From Symbiodinium natans (lineage: Eukaryota > Sar > Dinophyceae > Suessiales > Symbiodiniaceae), in contig CAJNDS010000802.1 in NCBI GenBank assembly GCA_905221605.1, positions 779,501 through 843,500 on the forward strand: a DNA stretch of 64,000 nucleotides, written 5' to 3'. This document shows, piece after piece, positions 35,800 through 47,600 of the stretch. A model generated the notes under the pieces. It was not told where the DNA came from and searched no databases. It saw nothing but the letters and a program-made list of their open reading frames with translations. The stretch's first letter is position 1; each line of letters begins with the position of its first letter. Position numbers and translations under genes: made by a program.

Positions 35800-37450
35800 C
35801 AGACCCCGAAGAGGTAAACTCAATAAGTGGAGCTGAGCTTACACTGCAGCGAGCACCCTCATCATTTCATCATGAAGCATCAGAAAGTGCCTGTCTTGCA
35901 AGGAGACTTGCCAAGTGGCTACAACAGAGTGTTGCGTCAGGTGTGGTTGTGAGAGGCACAGCTTGCGTTGTTGTGTGGGTAACTCCAACCCTAAATGTTC
36001 GACCGTTCATTTCGGTCCTGAAATGCATGAGTTACCTCTGCAGCACATTATCCTGTGCCAGTGTTAATTCTTGCAGCTGCACTCATTACAATGACACAGG
36101 CGGCTAGTATTACCATCGGTCGGATCGCGCCAATACCGAGGTGTAAGGGCTCAGCGCGCCCAAGATAGGATGCACTGAACGGGCAGTGGCAAGGCAAGAC
36201 AAAAAAAGCGGGAATGCCTGGGGAAACCTCTGCTTCATGGGAGATCAAGCAGGCTCAAGTGTTGGATCACAAGGGGAAAGTAGAGACACCGCCTTATTGA
36301 CATTGCGGCCACCTCACCGTGCCACCCCACAGCACGAAGCCACGCCCAACAGGAGGCAAGCCTGGGCACGGCTCGTGACCATCCTGTCGATTCTGAAGGA
36401 AAACTGGGGCGATGCGGTGAGCTCCCTAATGATGAGCGCCCAGGTTGCCAGCCCTGACAGGCAATTCCAAGGCTGTGGGTGCTGAGCCACGACAGTTGGT
36501 CCCACAAAGCATGAACGCCAAAGCATATTTGCACCCAAGCTGTCAAGAGTTCGGCCGGTCGGTCAGCACCGGTACCGGGGTACGATGACCCAATTCGCCC
36601 AGGTCGGGATAAGCTCGTATGAGTGGCAAACACAGACAGACGCAAGCCCACGAGAATGGGGTGCAGAAATAGGGTGGACCTGGCTACGACTTATTGACAT
36701 GGCGGGCCGATTTCCACTCCTGACACTACACGCAGGCAGGCCCAGCATTCGAAAGTGTGTGTGTGTGTGTGTGCCAGCACCACAAGCTTACCCATTGGGA
36801 CTGGCTGGGAAAGCCCATGAGCCAGGTCAAGATCAGCTGCTCATACCGATGGAAGCTGTCAATTCAGAGGGGACTAGGCCGACTGGTACAGAAACCAAGT
36901 CAAGGCATGCAGCTCAGGGAGGCCGAAGGCCCAGCCCTCCAGTGCCCTTTCTAGAGCACGCTCAGGAGCTCGCTGCTGGTGGCCCTGCTGCTCCCCACAT
37001 ACAGCTCTCGGTGTCGCACAGGAAGACCCAGTTAGGGATAGCCTTATGTAACTTCCCAGCCCCCGCCCCTTTTTTTAAAGCGGATGCCCCTTTACCACAT
37101 CAGCAGCACAGTGGGCCGGTCTATTGCGACGAGGTGAGACGGCCATGACTACCGGAAGCAGCCAAACAGCACAGAACAACACACAACACACAAAAGAAAA
37201 GCAAAACAGAAGCAATCCAATCCTAAGGTGAAACATCCCTCTCTCAGAACACGAAAAGGTCGAAGTAGACCCGTTGTGGCTTGACTCGCGCTGTGTTGGA
37301 GGGAGCACAGAGTGCGGTTCGAAAAGCAAAATCACGTTCCATGCTAGTCAGGTTGTCCCCCTCGCCAAGGTCATTCATATGGTCATTCCCTGCAGTACCC
37401 GTTACTGCCAAGCATTTTGGTTGTCGCCTCGATGTGAGGCACGCGACGCC
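35800..37450. other. No gene assigned
   Basis: Short competing frames only. A (TG)n run lies at about 36757-36774 within an otherwise unremarkable plus frame, and a C-rich stretch with poly-T lies near 37060-37080. Nothing recognisable as a gene or mobile element. Confidence 0.35.
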
Positions 37451-37457
37451 AATGCCG

Positions 37458-39435
37458 TTACTGAAGCTGGTCGGCGGGCTTTCCTGGGCGAGGTGTCGGA
37501 CGCCACCTCACTCCGGGAAGGGCGATTGCTCGGGCGCGAGGTGTCGGACGCCACCTCCCCGGCAGAGAGCGCGGCGCAGTTGGGCTCATGGGTGAGCTCC
37601 CCAATTTCAGCCCCCCACGGGGGGTCCCCGAAGGGATCGGGGTTTCACTCAGCTCCACAAGCTTAGCTTTTGCTGTACGCCACAACGCCTTCGCGGCGTG
37701 GCTGACCTCCTGCCGTTGTCCAGGTTTAGAGGGAAACGCCGGACCGCGACCAGCGCCTCGGGTGTCGGGTCGCCCGGCTTCTGGTTGAAATACAGCTTGG
37801 ACCATGCGCTGTTGAAAGAGCAGCAAGGCCCCTGTGAGATGCCCAATGTGCCGTGACGGCATCGTACCAATCCCTCTTCCTTGGGAGGGGGGGGGCCTTT
37901 TGCTGGGGAACGGGACATAGTTCTTCCAATGCGCAATATTGATAGAAGGGAACTGAAACGGCACACACAGGTCCACTTCTCGCAGGGTGGCCAGGTCAGT
38001 GGTTTCGAGCTCTGAGAAGCGCCAGTTATGGACTTGTAACGCGGCGTCTTGACAGTCCTCTTCCGACGAGCTGCTGCGCACCTCTTCCATGGGCTGGGCC
38101 TGCCCCATTCAGCGGGGGTTCCAGGGCCAGACGCAGCTACCAAGCATTGCAATGGGGGGACTTGTCGTAAAGAAACATTGGACCTCGTCTTGCAATCCGG
38201 CCATTCAAGGTTAAATGTCGCCCAGAAGTGTTCGAGGTCCTGACTTGCAACGCACGCTGCGAGCGCATAGCGCACAGCATCAAGAAAGTGGAGTGGGGCG
38301 GCGGTCGGGTCGAACGCCTGATATCGTCGGTGCCCTAACGCCTGCCACGCATTAAGTTTCACCCGGGGTCCTGCACAACCCTAGCTGCCTCCACAGGGGC
38401 AGACCGTGCCGCCTTGGCCCATTCTCGTGGACTCGATTGGGGGACTTGACCTTGGATAACAGGCCGCCCTTGATCATCTAGCCTGAACGCCGTTTCTGGT
38501 CTGAGGGGGTTGTGGTACGCCCTCCCAGCCAACAGTGCCACTGCGGCTGCTGGTGGCACATTTAGCTGCAAATCAGTTATCGTGCCCTGTCGTTGTTTGT
38601 CGTTATCGGGGGAGCCCAAGACCACTGGCAGACCACCGGCACGCGAAGGCGGCGCGAACTGGTGTGCGTCGAAGGCCAGCAAGAGCCCTCCAAGCCAGTA
38701 GTCAGGGTCTCCATAGCATGCCATGGCAGGAAACTTGGCACTTTGCACGCCCGGGACATCGCGCTGAGAAGAGATCCGCGATGTATTGGGCAGTGGTCAG
38801 AAACCCATATCCGATGATGGATTAGGTTTGTCACTGAGAGTTGGGGCGCCGCGCAGCCCAGGAGAGTAGAGAGTAGAGAGGTCAAGGAGTTCGAGAGCTC
38901 TGGGAATTTTGAGACAAGCCGGGATGATGGGGTCGTATATTTGCAGATATGCAGCAGGGAAAGTGTCCGGCAGGTAGAGCAACTGATTTGCAACCTGCAG
39001 GAGGTGTTGAGGATCAGAGAGCGGCGCCGGTAGATCCTGTAACAGTTGCTCGTATGCTCGGTACGCCTGCAGCTGCTGCTCGTGGGTGGTCAGATGGGAG
39101 GAGTCCTTCAGGGCCAGGAAAGGCCGCGGTTTCACAGAACGTCCTGGCGGCAGTCCGTCTGCAAGGGCCTGCCAAAGCAGCCCGCAGGCGGATTGATAGG
39201 TCCTGCAGACTCCTTCCCTTTGCTGGTCACTGCTGCTACCAACCGGCAGCGTCAACCCGGGCGGGAGCGGGATATCCGTTCTCGATGAATCCTGCCGAGG
39301 CCTGGCTTCGGGCGGTTTGGGTGTCCTTTCTCCAGTTGCGGGGTGACGCGCAGGGGCTTTGGGGGGGAGGGGTGAAGATCTGAGATCAGCTGGGTCTTGA
39401 TGTCCAATCATAATGCATGTTGCTCTCATGCTCAA
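37458..39435 (-). pseudogene. Decayed minus-strand coding region, family unknown
   Basis: Minus-strand frames abut one another in order, as if one protein of roughly 600 residues had been broken by frameshifts. 39435-38797 is Pro-rich and then helical (HEQQLQAYRAYEQLLQDLPA, DPQHLLQVANQLLYLPDTFP). 38748-38359 includes ACYGDPDYWLGGLLLAFDAH and NVPPAAAVALLAGRAYHNPL. 38362-38100 includes DAVRYALAACVASQDLEHFW. 38108-37458 includes FQFPSINIAHWKNYVPFPSK and HAAKALWRTAKAKLVE. The junctions near 38,360 and 38,100 change frame while keeping protein-like text on both sides. It lies directly upstream of, and antisense to, the outer copia element, and could be an older mobile-element gene or a host gene interrupted by it. 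No domain recognised. Confidence 0.4.
37488..37561 (-). repeat. Short direct repeat of about 22 bp
   Basis: The sequence GCGAGGTGTCGGACGCCACC appears twice, about 49 bp apart, within the decayed minus-strand frame. It could be a local duplication. Confidence 0.7.
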
Positions 39436-39547
39436 GGTTCTAGCGGATACTACTCTACTCCGTGCGCCTGGAGTAAAACAGAGACTCCTGTCCGCCTTGC
39501 TGACTGTACCTTAGTGAGGTCAGTAACGCTCAGGTTACATCTCAACG

Positions 39548-39559
39548 TGGTAGCGGAGC
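39548..39559 (+). promoter_or_regulatory. Primer-binding site of the outer element
   Basis: The sequence TGGTAGCGGAGC starts with the TGG that pairs with a tRNA CCA end. It is identical, base for base, to the primer-binding site of the inner element on the other strand. It resembles the well-known plant copia site TGGTATCAGAGC for initiator tRNA-Met, with changes expected if the dinoflagellate initiator tRNA acceptor stem begins AGCGGAG. Confidence 0.8.
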
Positions 39560-39688
39560 TTACTGGGACATACCCGGTGCGCTCTGTGTCAACAGAGGTG
39601 ACCGGGGTAAGTCCCCCGGCATACTCTGTGAACATAGAGAGAGCCAGAAGCTCGCGCCCAGTAGCAGATCCAGGCAGAGTAGAAAGCC

Positions 39689-40527
39689 ATGGCTAGTTCA
39701 ACAAACAGCATGGTCGTACCAGAACGACTATGTCTTACTTGGGACCCCTCTTCGTGAAGGGAGCCGCCAATGTTTTTCTTTATCGTTTCCAGCAGTTCAT
39801 GAACCTCCACCGAGGCAGCAGTGACATGCTCAGGTGGATGACCAGATTCTTTCTGGCGGATCCGAACAATGCCGAGGTTTCTGCATATCTTCTTGGTTTG
39901 TCAACACAGGATCAAGCAACAACAACTCGAGAAGAAGCGATGGAGGCTCTGAACCAAAGATTCAAGGCCACCCACAGCGCAGCGATTCCTATTCCTGAAG
40001 GCTTGAACGCCCTGATGTTTGTCAGCCTGTCCGACCTCACGCAGGACCAACGACAAGTGCTGACTTCACTGATGGCTCATAGGATTCGTGCCTTGGGTGA
40101 TTACAGAGTGGCAGAGCTTCGCGAAGTGTACCTGGAGGTCTTCTGCACCACGCGAACATCGGTCGACAACCCCTTGTTGGCACCATCCCCCCAAGGAGGC
40201 CGCAAAACCTTCCTGGTTCTCGACGAAGGCTTCATCGATGATTCCCAAGGCATCTGGGTTGAAGATGAGGATGAAGGTGTCGAGGGCTTCTTGGAGTTGG
40301 ACGAGGATTGCCTCTGGGTCTACGACAACGAGTCCGCAGCGTGGTTTCAGAGACGTTTCCAAGGAAGAAGAATGAAGCGAGGCCCCTTCAAGGGTCGGAA
40401 GAAAGGAAAAGGCAAGGGCAAAGGCCGAGGAGGCCGAAGGTTCCTCAAACACGGTTGAAGAAGATGCCTGGCAGACAGAGTGGCAGTCAGAGTGGCAGGA
40501 GACCCCGTGGGACTCTTGGTCCTGGGA
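39689..40527 (+). pseudogene. gag-like region of the outer copia element
   Basis: The likely ATG is at 39689 (MASSTNSMVV), with a frame change near 39755. From about 39755 the frame reads GAANVFLYRFQQFMNLHRGS, NNAEVSAYLLGLSTQDQATT and EALNQRFKATHSAA, a helical gag-like core. An acidic segment (WVEDEDEGVEGFLELDED) follows, then a very basic C-terminal tract (GPFKGRKKGKGKGKGRGGRR), typical of nucleic-acid-binding gag tails of dinoflagellate copia elements. A stop at 40456-40458 interrupts that frame, while a second frame continues with WQTEWQSEWQETPWDSW up to the deletion junction with RT at about 40528. No zinc knuckle survives. Confidence 0.65.
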
Positions 40528-41260
40528 AGAAGGGGATTTGTTTCATTTGGATCTTAAGACTGCCTTCCTTCAGGGGAAAACGTACGATTTAGGCACTCGC
40601 AGTGTTGTTGCGCAACTCCCTCCTGCTATTGGCTTGCCTCCCTGGCTCGTTGGCATTTGTCTTAGACCGGTTTATGGTCTAAATGATGCACCGCGAAGGT
40701 GGTGGAACAGGTTAGACAGATTCCTCCGGTCCATTGGACTGGAGCCGACCAGGGCTGATCGATGCACATACGTTGCGTACGAAGGTATCGAATCAGGAAA
40801 ACAAGCCAAGCTTGCGCAAGAAGAAAGCTCCTCTAGAGGGGAGGCATCCTCTCTGTACACGGCAAGCTCCGATTTCAAGGAGGTAGCCCTGCAAGCGCTT
40901 CTCAGCTACAGCTGCGATGAAGAAAGTCAGTCACTCCCCGACACAGCAGCGGAGAGATCCTATATGAGCAACCCTGACATTGCTTCTTGTTTCAATGTCA
41001 AAAAGGTAGTTGACTACGCTTGGCGCCCAGTTACAGACAACAAGCTCTTGGGGTTTTTAGGAGGCTGCGCGCACAAGAAGCGTGGATGGTTCCCGTATGA
41101 AAACGGCCATGCTATGGTTTCCCATAGAGCTAAGGCTTTGCGAGGGCCAGATCCTACGTACAAGGTAAAGGACTATCCGTACCGGGTTCCTTCATCTTTC
41201 GCCAAGGTACCTGGTGGGTCATCGAGCGTGCTCATGATCTTAGGATAGGAAACCAACCTT
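40528..41260 (+). pseudogene. Reverse transcriptase palm, 5' half (outer copia element)
   Basis: It contains RT motif A as LFHLDLKTAFLQGKTYD, whose Asp in HLDLK corresponds to the first catalytic aspartate, then the copia signature RPVYGLNDAPRRWWNRLDRF. Upstream RT fingers are absent because of the gag-RT deletion. The frame stops at 41246-41248, but after a one-base shift near 41210 the next frame continues with VIERAHDLRIGNQPC and runs directly into the segment at 52137, confirming that the two halves were once contiguous. Confidence 0.75.
41256..41260. repeat. Target-site duplication, left copy (ACCTT)
   Basis: ACCTT lies immediately left of the left LTR and again at 52134-52138 right of the right LTR. 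Because the LTR edge can be read one base either way, the duplication is either 4 bp (CCTT) or 5 bp (ACCTT), normal for LTR integrases. Confidence 0.8.
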
Positions 41261-41437
41261 GTTAGCGTTCACTCGCGCTTCGGACTCTACCTTTTCTGCC
41301 ACAGCTCAAGGGCCCTTCGAGAGGTAACAGCAACAGCAAACAAAATGTACAACATGCAAACTGCTGCTGCTCTCAGAACTACACATGAAAAGGCACGCAC
41401 TCAAGCTATACATGCAAGAATCGAGGTGATATTCACA
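41261..41437 (-). repeat. 3' LTR of the inner element (177 bp)
   Basis: Identical to 51958-52134. In element orientation it begins TGTGAATATCACC and ends GAACGCTAAC. The 5' TG is canonical, while the 3' end reads AAC (an extra A in the flank would make AACA at this copy). It is short compared with most copia LTRs. Confidence 0.92.
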
Positions 41438-41455
41438 CCCGTCTTACTTATTGAT
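41438..41455 (-). promoter_or_regulatory. Polypurine tract of the inner element
   Basis: On the element strand the sequence before the 3' LTR is AATAAGTAAGACGGG, purine-rich and adjacent to the LTR, as expected for the plus-strand DNA primer. Confidence 0.6.
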
Positions 41456-41602
41456 GCGTGCCTGGGGCTCATTCGAGGTTTTGGTTGAATTCTGAGTGTG
41501 ACTATACAGTGTCTATACAGATAGGCCTCTACCAGACTGCGATTCCTTGGCAACTACTAGCTCACTATTCCTGACGGTGATGTCTGTACATCTTTGTTCC
41601 CG

Positions 41603-44600
41603 TCACTCATTTGTAGTCATCTTCTGGATTTCACTCTTGGTGAGCTTGCGATCGGGATCTGATAGCTGCACACTCGCTTCTTCCATCAAGCGAAATAGCT
41701 GATGCGGTTTCATCGACTTGGTGAGAGCATCGGCGATCTGGGTTGCAGTATCCGTCCAGCGAAGCCTGTCTCCATGTGGACTGTACAACTGCCATGTCGC
41801 TGTCTCACCATCCCAAAGTTGTTGCCTCATTGCAGTAAGTTCGATCATGAGTCGCTTGTCCGACACCTTGTTCACTTGCTGGCTGTTGAGGTGGTCGCTC
41901 AAACTTCGACAATCCGTGACCCATAAGTGCTTCATCTGCCTCTGAGTCTCTTCTAGCCATCCCTTCAGGCTTGGCAACTGTCCGCGTAACTCACAGATGA
42001 TTGCTCTCAAACGGTCACCGTTCTCCACTGCCGTCTGCATGGCAAAAGTCTCCGATGCCAAAGTACTGCGACACACCCGCTTGATCGTTGTCGATCCGAA
42101 ACTCAAGACATGAGCGACGTGGTCATTGCCGTCGGACGCACTCTCTGCCGTCAAGTAGTGCAGCCTGCCCTGTTGACTTCGGAAACCTGGTTCCTGTGCG
42201 AATGAAGCGTCTGAGAACGTTACAATGCAGAGATCACTCCAATTCAACGCTCCGGCTGGGTAGTACAACGATCTTCCTTGATCTGCTTGCGCCAATTCCA
42301 CAACGCGGTTGGCCTCTTTGAGATCAGCCACTGTCGCGGTTGAGCAGGCCCGTTGCAAACAGTTCACCTTGTAGCAAAGGTCTGGTCTGGCAAAACGCGC
42401 TACCCAAGCTAAGGATCCTACCACGCTCCTGAGGCTTGTCACTTCTGCCTCGGTCGCGTGATCACTTGCCTTGCGCCCTGCCGGGATCACAATCTTCCTG
42501 ATCTGTCTCGTGTTGTCCTCTGCATCTATACGCACACTGTAGTCTTCACCTTGCCGGAATCTTCGACCGCAAAACCTGAAATCTGAGTGCTCTATCTTTC
42601 CTACGTCAAACTTCGCCAGGATTCGTTCCATGGTGTCGCTTCCTTCGGGCGTTGCGCACCATAGTAGATCGTCCACGTGCGTTGCGAGGATGATGGCCGG
42701 CAAGTTATCAGTGCCCAACAGGTAGTAGAGACCCGGAGCGATCTTGCTCACTGTCAATCCTTCCGTCTTCGCTTCCGAGCTCAATCTGTTGTAGAACCCG
42801 CGCCCCGCGTCAATGGTCCCGTAGATCGGGAGCCTGCATAGAAGCATGGCATCCTCGGGCACATCGGGTAGTCCACCTGTTGGCTGCCTCATCAACAGCA
42901 CGCGCTCCAAAGGCGAGGATTGAAAGTATGCACTCGAAATGTCGCCACAATACAACTTGAGGCACCGCGATGCTGCATAGCTCGCGATGAGACAGTGCAC
43001 TTCGGAATCTGCTGTCGGGCTGTCGCACCGCAGCTCGTCCCTTCCTACTGCCTCAAGATGACCGCATGCCACTAGGCGACTGCGATATTTCGGGGAATAA
43101 TCTGCACTCCCCTTTTGATGTTCGTGTTTGTCAACATCAATCCATTGTGACGGTATGGGTTTGTGACCCTCATCGAGGAGTTGTCGCAACATCTCTCCTC
43201 GGATGGGTATCGCGGCGTTATACTTTTGATATTTGTTCCACTCATCTCGGCGCGAACCTTTGATCCCCTCCTTGACGTGGTCTTCACACTTGAACACGTT
43301 TATCTTCCGGGGTTTCTTGCCCGCTTGAGCTTCCACCTCCATACCAAACCTTTCCGCCATGAAGGCTCGGAACTCCGGATCATCCATCTTCACCTCGGGC
43401 AAACTCGATAGATCAACCGGGCTTTCGCTCCGGACACGAAACAAGCTGAAACCGGTCCACGCCAAGTTCGTTGCTCCATTTGCTTCTTGGATCATTCCCC
43501 ACTCGTCATGCACGACATCGTTCGTGCCGTCCTCGAAGTACCTATGGGTTTCCCTAGAGTAGCCAATCTTGCCGAGGTCACCTGGGAAATCATTTTCCTT
43601 GGGGTCGAACATCAAGCGACGGGGCTTCACATGTACTCTGAAGCACACATTCCGACCGACCTTCCAGTGGTCCTCGTCTCCGCATACACCCATCAGATCT
43701 GCCATACGTTCGGGCGATTCTCTCGAGGTCTCTTCCTTTTTCACGTCATTGGGTGGTTCCTCAACACTTCCTAGACACGACACGGGAACGCAGTCATTTT
43801 CGATGCCGAAACCCAACTCTCTCAGCATGTCCCGCTCCCGATCCCCAAGATTCATGATTCCCCTACTTGTGAATGCGCTGATTGACCATCGTTCTCCATC
43901 GAAAGGCAAGGTAGCGTGGACTTCATTGGGATCGAAAGACGCTATCCTGTTATGGCACTCCAAGACACGGCCTGGAACTCCATTCATCATCACATCTCCG
44001 TCCTGATTTTGCAGCCACAATTGGCCACCTGCGTGATTTCCCAATGTCGTGATCTGGTTCACGCTGCCTTTCAGGTTGTTTGAGTCCTTGTGGGGCAAAG
44101 CCTTTAGGTCCCTACCAATCTGGAGCGATGACCACATGCCTGATGCACCCTTCGCCTTCATGTAGCCATTCAGGTAACTGACCAAGTTCGGATGTCGTTT
44201 CGTCGACTCGGTGACCCCCGTGAACCCGCCATGTGCATACACTCCGAAGCTGTAGGCGCGTCCATCTCTCACAGCTCCACGTTTTCCTTTTCTCACTAAG
44301 GGTGCCTCATTTAGGAGCCTTAAACACGTTGCTGGGCGAAAATCACCTGCCTCCAATGCGTCCATGGCGTCCTGCTCCGAGTCGATGATGTTCATCGTGC
44401 CTTGCACGACGTCCGCCTCATTTTCCTGGAGCACATCCACGACCACCTGACTGGCCTGTACATCTCTGCTCGGGCGCTGGTCCTCCTCATCAGATGAGCT
44501 GCTTGAACTTGAGCTCGAGCTTGGGGCTTCAGGAGGTTCGATTTCTTCCTGCTTTCTCTTCCTAGCTGATGCGCTCGGCTTGCTCGATTTCCTTTCCGGC

Positions 44601-47600
44601 TTTTCTTCTTCTTCTCTCGCATCTACGTATCCCTTCTTTCTCTTCTTAGGACCCTCTGTAAGCGTCTCAGGTAGAACAGGTATCCCGTTAAGAAGGCAAT
44701 GCGCCAGCACTTCCTCCTCAGATGCCGGCCTCAGCGAGTGAGTCGAGCAAAGGACTGGGACCCCTCCGTTCACCACCCATATCGCTTCTGCGCTTTCTCT
44801 ACCGATTACCCTGGATGTCGTGCTCCATTTCGTGCCGCCCGCTTGGGCGTCTCTCCGATACACGACATAGTCACCGGTGTTGTACTCTTCCTTGATCGGT
44901 ACCGCATTCTTTGTTAGCGCTTTCTGGATCCTACGGCTGGTGTCCAGTTTCACCATTGCTTTCTTTGCTTCGATGCGGCTTTTCTGTCTTAGAGCAAAGG
45001 CCTCGGCACCGCTGAACTTGCCCTCCATGGCGCCGATGTCGTTCCAGGTGTCCTCGTCGGTGAGCGTGCCGGGTTCCCTCGGGTTGCGACCTAACACCCA
45101 CTGACTAGGCGAAAAACCCGACACGTTCATGGACATGTTCTTGACGGCGACGACTTCCTGGATCACACTCCTCATCGCCTCAGGCCCAACGGTGCTCACG
45201 CCTGCCACGGTCTTTCGGATGACCGCCTTCGCGAGCCCTCCGTGCCTCTCGGTTTTACCGAGCATGTGGGGCGACTCGGTTGCGGCGAACCTGATGTCCA
45301 CCCCCTTCTCCGTGAGATAGCTCACAAAGGCTCCTCTGTTATGAGTACCTCTGTCCAGCATCACGGTCCGCGGGAGGCCCGCCCAAGTAATCCACCTCTG
45401 GAACGCTTCAAGACACATCTCTGACGGAGGAGGTCCTTGACTGTCCTTGGTGACTTCCCTCAGCAACTCGATCTGTTGGAAGCCCGTTGCTAGGTCTACC
45501 ACGTTGAAACACTGGTATCGGCGACGGTTTGAGTCTGTCGTCTCTAGGACATCCACTCCTACCGTGTCCCCGAACACGTAGTTCCCGTGGCCAACCCCCA
45601 CAGGGTGTGACCTGGGCTTGGGGCTCGTGCGCTCACAGCTTTCGCACTTGATGAGCTTGGCCGCTTCGATGAACTCCTTGGCTGCTCCTCCTGCTCTCAG
45701 GATGGCCTGCAACGTCCTAGGAGTGGGGTGGTTGAAGGACCTATGCAAGCGACGAAGTGCCACGCGAACGCGCTGGGGCAAACGCCTCCAGGCCTCCCTT
45801 CGCTTGGCCTCTGTTTGCGGAGTGCCTGGGAGTGGCAAGGATTCCAACCACACTCGTTCGCGATCTGCAGGGCTTAGCTCTGGCTCCTGGTTTTCAGGAT
45901 CTGGGTGCTGCTGTTCGGGATCGTGGGGCGCTACATCGCCATCTCCTCCTAGCTCTTCATCCGAAGCTCCCAAACCCTCAGCATCCGTATCTACCCCTGC
46001 CCCTGCTACATAAGCTGTGCTCATCGCATCAAGGTAAGCCTCCTCACCGATGGACATTATCGCGTTGAAGAAGCTGCTTCCATTCATGTCACAGAAGGCC
46101 TTCGGGGTGTATCCTGTTCCTTCACACCATGAGCTCAAGCTCTCAACAATGCGGCTGGCCAACGGTCCAACACAAGCAATGCATGCATCACCGGCCGTTT
46201 CAACCACCTCAGCCCCAATGTCATCTGCACTCAGCTTGCCCAACGGTGCAAGCACACATACATTGATATCGGAAGCATCGGCTTCACAAAACAGGTTGAT
46301 GCACAGATTCGAGTTGGGATCCCCTGATTTGTACAAAACCAGGCCCGGCCTGAACTCGTTCACCTCGTGGGTGAACCGATTCCACTTGAAGTCCTTCGCT
46401 GAGTGTTCAGATATGCCGGGGAGATCTACTGGGGCATTGTCATGGATCAAGAAGGTGCACTTCGGGGCTTTGATCAACGAGGTTGAGTCTTCCCGCTGGG
46501 TTTGCACTCCAGCTACCATTGCAGTGAATGTATCCATCTCTTCCAATGTCCTCAACTCCCTATTGAACACACCCATCTGCTCCCTTGTCATGATCCTTGT
46601 CGTCACATACGCTCTCTTTTCAGCCTCATATGGGAACTGTGCGACGAGAACAAACTCTGCATCTCCAGCAATGCCAGTTGTCAAACGAGTAGATCCAGCG
46701 TGCGCATAGCCGATCCATCGCCATCCCGTCCGAGGAAGATAGGCCCAGCCGGCCTCCCACCATCCAGCGGGAAACCTTGGATCCAGCGCAGACTTGCTTG
46801 GCCGCTGCCCCACCTCGTCATATGCAATCAGTTTAAAGCCGACACGAGCGTTCTCCCTAAAGTCGTTGCCAACTCCTGGTCCTATCCAGGTTGCAGCTTT
46901 GGCTCTCTTCAAGTGCCTGCCCCCGCAAGGTTGCATATTCTCAGTGGCCAAACGACGCAGCTGATCCAACATGCCCGGAGGCCAACAGTCGTACGGCGTA
47001 ATAGCGCGCCAATCACAGCCTGGTTCGGGGCGCTTATCCAAAAGAAGGTCCTCATACGGGATCTCGTGCCAGGAATCGGTGTCAAGAACTCGGCCCCCTG
47101 TAGCAATCGCAGCATTGCCCGACGCGCCGCGCGTTGGCATCGTCCTAATCGCAAAAGTATGCCTAGAGGGCGCCCGCTCCTCTGCCCGTGCAATCGGGGA
47201 TCTCGATCTGGTCCGCCTGTCCCGGCCTCTGGACCTAGAGCGTCTCCTGCTCCGCGATCGCCTCCTCGACCTCGAGCGACGGCGCAGCTCGTTCCTCAGA
47301 GTGCCAACCTCGCGACCCAGAGACTCGACTCGTTGCATCAGCGCCTTATTCTGGGCCTCCAAAACAGATACGCCACGCTCATCACGGGTCTCCAAAGAAA
47401 ATCTGCGCGCTGGCCTGCGGCTGGAACTGGGCTCCTCCTCGGCCTCGGTCAAATCGACCGTCCCAGCGGCAGAACTCGCAGATGGCCTAGGGCGTCCCGC
47501 TCCTGGCCTAGGCATCGGCTTGCTCTTCGGGCCGGCTCCAAGCGACGGTCGCGCGGCGATCTCAAAATGGCGGATGCAAGACGGAGCGTCGATGCGACCC

